DNA from: Syncephalastrum monosporum B8922
Lineage: Eukaryota; Mucoromycota; Mucoromycetes; Mucorales; Syncephalastraceae
Assembly (NCBI GenBank): GCA_000697355.1
Contig: JNEN01000348.1
Coordinates: 1 to 64,000, forward strand
Direction: 5' to 3'
DNA: 64,000 nucleotides
A program made the position numbers and the translations under genes. Positions 59,562 to 64,000 of the stretch are shown here, in pieces. Position 1 is the stretch's first letter. Every line of letters starts with the position of its first letter. Under the pieces are notes generated by a model. The model saw nothing but the letters and a program-made list of their open reading frames with translations, ran no database searches and had not been told where the DNA came from.

Positions 59562-61132
59562 CCCGGGGACTGGCTGAACTAAGGGCAAAGAAACCAAGCA
59601 AGCAAAGGGACAACTTAATCTGTCCACCACCTTACGTCAAAGCCACATCCCCGCCTTTCTCATTTTGACATTTCGTCCCCCCCCCTGCCTACCCAATCAA
59701 TTCCCCGCTCCCACCGACTAAGATTGCAAATGCGCAGCAAAGTAAAATACTGCCTGTATTCACGCCTAATGATACTGTACCGTATGTCTTGGAATAAAGT
59801 AGAGATGGTTCGCCCATCCGCGCTATAATATCATGGAAAATGCTGTTGGGATTTCTCATTCCCATGATAACAGGTTACCTGATGGATTATATAAGCACGG
59901 GAGAGAACGAGAAACATCAATATACAACATTGAAAAAGATGACAATTCGATGTAAATAATAAGCATATAGATGTCTATACAAGCTATTTTTGTGGAGTCA
60001 TTATACGCAGTAGCGTTTGACATCTGCACTGGCGACTTTGCTTCCATGGTTGGGTCTATTATACCTCGGGAGAGGATAATAAAGCGCAGGAATGTTGAAA
60101 AAGGTGTATGAGGCGCAATTGAGTATTTTCATTACAGCTTTTGACTGTCTACAAAAATTTCTCGAGAGTAAACCGTCTCAATATACGGATAAGAGTCAGA
60201 AGTCTTGTTGTAAATCTTCGAATACACTTTGTACCATGCCGCTAACTGAAGATAATTCTGACATTAACGGTATAGGATATACGGTGGAAGACGTGAAATC
60301 AACCAAAAACCCATTATGTACCCTGGCATGATTATCTATCTTTCAAGGACTGATGATCTCAAAGAAGTACTTGACAGATGGTTGATCATGTAGACAGATG
60401 CTTACCGCCTCTTGGACAAGTTTATGTGCAGTGTTGTAGTTATACCGGATTTATCTATGAATGATATGGCACGAAACTTGCATACAGTAATAAACTTTAT
60501 GACGCCATTCATGATTTATTGCTTGATACCAATAGGCATTTAATACAACTAGTATACTCGCATTGCAGGCAAGATATGTACGTACTTTGGTAGTATTTGG
60601 TTTTTGTTTTCAGAATCGTTTCACGTAGGCATTTTTGAGACGTTAACATGCGTCTATGTAAGCATAATACGGTACTTTTGTATTCCTGCTAAGTATAATA
60701 TGGGGTAAATTGACAGTATGTGCTCATTTTAGTTCAATGACATCAAGGAGCACGCAGTAAACAAATAATGACCTTGGGAACGCACGCGTAGATGTTTGCA
60801 CGACACTATAGGACTGTATAAGCCCACTTAACCGACATAGCTAAAGGGCACTTTTGCTGATTTATTTGCATCTTGTACGACTCAAGCCATTCCAACAATC
60901 ATGGTTTTCATTGTCGTTTTCATTGTCAAAAAGCTGGCAAAGGATGCTCAATTTTTTTAAAAATCGCTTGTAAGAACCCCTTAAAGTAAACAGAGCTAGA
61001 CGAAGCCACATATACTTAGTGACAGGAAACCAAGCATCTAACTATAAGCATTAGTCACCCGCATTCTTGATGCAAGCAGTGATGGTCTTTGATCTGAAGA
61101 GCCTCTTGACAAATAACGTTCGCTAGCTCGTC

Positions 61133-61383
61133 CACGTTGGTGTCTCAGTCTCCGAAGAGTTCCAGTGCGCACGTATAAAATAGTTTATTTTAAATGCACC
61201 AGGAGGAAGGCACAATACCTAAAACGGAAAAATTCGCTGGAACCCGGCAACTAGTGCAGATATTTCACCGGGTCTAGGGTTGATCAAACAGAGAAGGATC
61301 GCAAAAGAAAGACATCATCAATCAAGTGGAATCGGGTTACACAACTCCCGCCGCCCAATCAAATTACGAGACACGTCCACGTT
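61133..61383. promoter_or_regulatory. cluster of Pho4/NUC-1-like CACGTT/CACGTC motifs upstream of PHO84
   Basis: CACGTT at 61133-61138, CACGTC at 61372-61377 and CACGTT at 61378-61383 lie 450-700 bp upstream of the start. In yeast PHO84 is induced by Pho4 through CACGTK sites. The link here is by motif and gene identity only. Confidence 0.35.
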
Positions 61384-61716
61384 GATGCCTGTGACCCGTG
61401 CATCCTGGTATGCAAGCTTCTTCCATGATGCATAGTGAGTAGAATAAAAGTAGCGGTTGAAGTATGAAACGTGAATATGGTCTTGACTGAGGCAGAAAGA
61501 CTATCTTGATATGAACCTTGTACGAGTTTGCAATGAAAGGAAAAGAGAACGACACCACGCGGGGTCAATTCGCAATGTGATTGGGCGCCCAGCGGATGCG
61601 AGGGAAGTCCTGGAAACCAGGCAAACCAATCCGATCATGGACACGCGACATCACGAACCATCGTCGTTCGTCGCCGAAAACGAAAAAAATAGGGCAAAAA
61701 GGAAAAAAAGAAAACT

Positions 61717-61724
61717 TATAAAAG
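61717..61724 (+). promoter_or_regulatory. TATA-like box of the phosphate transporter gene
   Basis: TATAAAAG lies 103 bp upstream of the ATG, followed by a CT-rich initiator region (CTCTCTCTCTTTCTC at about 61762). Confidence 0.5.
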
Positions 61725-61826
61725 ACGTCCATAAAGGTACGGCACCGAGAGTAAGCATCTCTCTCTCTCTTTCTCCCACTCTCTATTCTATCCCCTTTCT
61801 TGCGGCGTCCTTCTTGTGCTATCACT

Positions 61827-63516
61827 ATGTCCGCTGCACAAGAGTCTCAGCAGCAGCAAAACCAGATGGAGGTAGCCGAGCAGAAGCTTCGCAGCCTGGA
61901 GAAGCTCGACGATGGCAAGGGTGCTGGTAGCGGCTGGAACTGGTTCACTATCCGTACCATCCTCACCTCGGGCGCTGGTTTCTTCACTGATTCGTATGAT
62001 ATCTTTATCATCAACTTGGTGACACCCATGCTTGGCTATGTATACTACTCTACCCATGGCAACAAGCTGCCTGCCGACATTGAAGGTGTTGTCAAGGGCA
62101 TGACCTCCGTTGGTACTCTCCTCGGCCAACTTTTCTTTGGTTTCGCTGGCGATATCCTTGGCCGCAAGATTTACGGTGTTGAATTGCTCATTATTATTAT
62201 TGGTACCATCAACTGTGCCACCTCGGCGAGCGCTGTCCGTGGCGTCTCTGCTATTGCTTTCCTTGGTCTCTGGCGTCTCATCCTCGGTTTTGGTATTGGA
62301 GGTAAGCAATCACACCGTAAAAAGAAAAAAAAAAGTAATCGAAACTTACTGTAAAATTTTTTTCTCTCTAGGTGATTATCCTATGAGTGCCACCATTGTA
62401 TCCGAATGGAGTACCACCGGCCGACGCGGTATGATGATGGCGCTCATTTTCTCCATGCAAGGCATCGGTAACCTGGCCGCTGCTATTGTGACCCTGATTT
62501 TGCTCGCCATTTTCAAGAACGCTATCATTGCTGACGTGATGAACCTCGATTATGTCTGGCGTCTTTGTATCGGCCTGGGCGCTGTACCTGCCGTGGGCAC
62601 TATCTACCTCCGCTTTACCATGCCCGAGTCCCCTCGCTACGCGCTCAACGTGGAGCACGACGTTGAAGCCGCAGCTGCAGCCAAGGGCCAGGATGTCTCG
62701 GAGGAGCTAGCCAAGCAATATACCAAGGTCGCGGAGAAGCGCAATCACTGGGCAGAGTTCCGCGCCTACTTTGGCCAATGGAAGCACTTCAAGGTTCTCC
62801 TCGGCACATCTCTGTCATGGTTCCTCCTCGACGTTGCCTTCTACGGTCTGGGTCTGAACAACACTTACGTCCTGGAAGCTATCGGTTTTGCCGACCAGTC
62901 GACTCCCTTCACACATCTGTGGAACAATACCGTCGGTCAGATTATCATTACCTGCCTTGGTTCGGTGCCCGGCTACTACCTTACTGTCATTTTCGTCGAG
63001 CGCTGGGGCCGTCGTCCGATCCAAATCATGGGCTTTGCCATGTGCACGATTCTGTTTACAATTTTGGCCGCGGCGTATCACCAGCTGCGCGAAAACGCAA
63101 TGCCTGCCTTTATCTTTTTGTTTACTCTGGCGCAGCTGTTCCAGAACTTTGGCGCCAACTCAACCACCTTCATCATTCCCGGCGAAGTCTTCCCAACCAA
63201 GGTGCGTGCATCTGCCCACGGTATCTCGGCTGCCTCTGGCAAGGCTGGTGCTATTCTCGCCTCATTCGCCTTCAACGTCGTTGTTGACTCGGGCGGAGCT
63301 CCTGGCAAGCACGCCTTTTTGGATGGTACCCTCGGTATCTTTGCTGGCATCATGTTCCTCGGTCTGGTGGTGACCATCCTCTGGATTCCCGAGTCCAAAG
63401 GCCGCGATTTGGACTACTTTGAGGAGGATTACGTTGACCCTGCCGCCGAGATCACCAATCAAACAAACGAGCCGGAGACTGTCCCTGTCGACGACCGTTC
63501 TTCATATAAGGCTTAA
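61827..63516 (+). CDS. PHO84: high-affinity proton:phosphate symporter (Pho84-like, MFS)
   Basis: Two exons (61827-62301 and 62372-63516) give 539 residues. Twelve membrane helices are expected. Signature blocks of the PHS family are intact: FFTDSYDIFIINLVTPML with the conserved Asp residues in helix 1, GRKIYGVELLIIIIGT, FGIGGDYPMSATIVSEW, split by the intron at GGD, the central loop, FVERWGRRPIQ, and the second-half STTFIIPGEVFPTKVRASAHGISAASGKAGA. The protein imports phosphate with protons at the plasma membrane. Codon choice is strongly C/T-ending, as in highly expressed genes. The N-terminal tail is Gln/Glu-rich and cytosolic. Confidence 0.96.
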
Positions 63517-64000
63517 GTCTTTCATCGTTGTATCTTCTGTACCCTAATTTCTATGTATATATCACGCATTCATCTTATATATTAAATCTTTCCAAATTTC
63601 ACATCACAATCTTTTATGCGCACACTGTTACTTGCTGTTATTTCCCATAACCGCAAACTTGGCGATTAAAGTGTAAACAAGTATATTTGAAGAAGCTTTT
63701 GAGAAAAAGAAATAAGCTTACGTAGGCGAAAATACTAGCCTTGTCACATATACCTTCAGAGCTCATATTTAGATTCTCCATTCTGAGGGAGCATATATAT
63801 GTACAGTGTCACCTATCCGTCTTTTATAAGTTGAAGCCTCTCAATAACAATGTGACTTTTCGCTCATGTTATACACACAGATCAGATCGTTTACAGAATT
63901 GTATCATACACCGAGCATCAAAGCCTTTATGAGGTCCCAGTATCACATGAGAGCATGAAAACTAGAAAAGCAGCCCTTCCTAAAGACATATCTACCCTCA
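63517..64000. other. AT-rich end of the window
   Basis: 484 bp after the phosphate transporter stop. Contains an AATTAAATC-like 3' end context and short frames only; no gene recognised before the edge. Confidence 0.5.

Larger units (their letters stand above)
59562..61826. other. long AT-rich intergenic stretch upstream of the phosphate transporter
   Basis: 2.3 kb without a convincing gene. CACGTK-type motifs occur at 61133-61138, 61372-61377 and 61378-61383, and a TATA-like box near 61717. The frame at 60092-60331 lacks support. Confidence 0.5.

Noticed and set aside
58820..59582. Plus-strand frame of 274 codons over the aminotransferase end and uS11m
   Set aside because: Antisense shadow of uS11m, whose C-terminal signature is unmistakable on the minus strand.
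60092..60331. 79-codon plus-strand frame in the AT-rich spacer
   Set aside because: Isolated, AT-driven composition, no homology and no exon partners.
61788..62309. 173-codon minus-strand frame antisense to the phosphate transporter
   Set aside because: Fully overlaps the strong Pho84 exon 1 on the other strand.
1..64000. Search for tRNA, rRNA, transposase or reverse transcriptase, and CRISPR-like arrays
   Set aside because: No tRNA-like cloverleaf with B-box, no mobile-element protein motifs and no spaced direct repeats were seen by eye; a tRNAscan or RepeatMasker run could still find diverged copies.

Overview
This is nuclear DNA from a fungus. Gene-rich stretches carry short introns (mostly about 45-100 nt, GT-AG with a few GC-AG), the standard code is used, and AT-rich spacers of 0.3-3.2 kb separate the genes. 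The gene set fits an early-diverging filamentous fungus: a CHD6-9-type remodeller, an AFG2B-type AAA ATPase, Hop2, UV damage endonuclease, a mitochondrial type II fatty-acid-synthesis enzyme and Pho84/Ptr2 transporters. Mucoromycota (Mucorales) is my best guess, from gene content and intron style only. About 25 protein genes were rebuilt exon by exon. For nearly all of them the summed exon length is an exact multiple of three and the joined protein matches a known family across the splice junctions. No rRNA, tRNA, transposon or CRISPR array was found.

Layout, left to right. 1-3.3 kb: AT-rich spacer with a 17-bp tandem repeat. 3.3-12 kb: AT-hook protein (+), heat shock factor (-), BAP31/Yet-like ER protein (+), probable ATRIP/Rad26-like checkpoint protein (-), mitochondrial dicarboxylate carrier (-). 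14.2-20.9 kb: a 12-exon, 1998-aa chromatin remodeller (+). 21.5-29 kb: mitochondrial ribosomal protein bL31m (+), mitochondrial malonyl-CoA:ACP transacylase (-), an unassigned seven-helix membrane protein (+), 17-exon UV damage endonuclease (+). 29-43 kb: AFG2B-like AAA ATPase (-), Gfo/Idh/MocA oxidoreductase (+), RhoGEF (-), peroxisomal PMP47-type carrier (+), Sen15 (-), Hop2 (-), Pex10 (-). 43.8-52 kb: a repetitive secreted Lys/Asp/Trp protein (+), 3-hydroxyisobutyryl-CoA hydrolase (+), an unassigned acidic protein (-), peptide transporter (-). 54-64 kb: SF3A2/Prp11 (-), class III aminotransferase (+), mitochondrial uS11m (-), phosphate transporter (+).

There are no operons. Neighbours are mostly unrelated housekeeping genes, often convergent with small gaps (about 40 bp between the endonuclease and AFG2B). 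Recurring themes are DNA repair and recombination (ATRIP-like, UVDE, Hop2), mitochondria (carrier, two ribosomal proteins, MCAT, HIBCH), peroxisomes (carrier, Pex10) and nutrient uptake (Ptr2, Pho84). The most novel item is the 378-residue secreted polyampholyte at 43.8-45.1 kb, with GDWKK repeats, six KKW-DDDD modules and a GPI-like tail. Also notable are four GC-AG introns, several micro-exons of 4-24 nt, and a junction without a canonical donor in the AFG2B gene.
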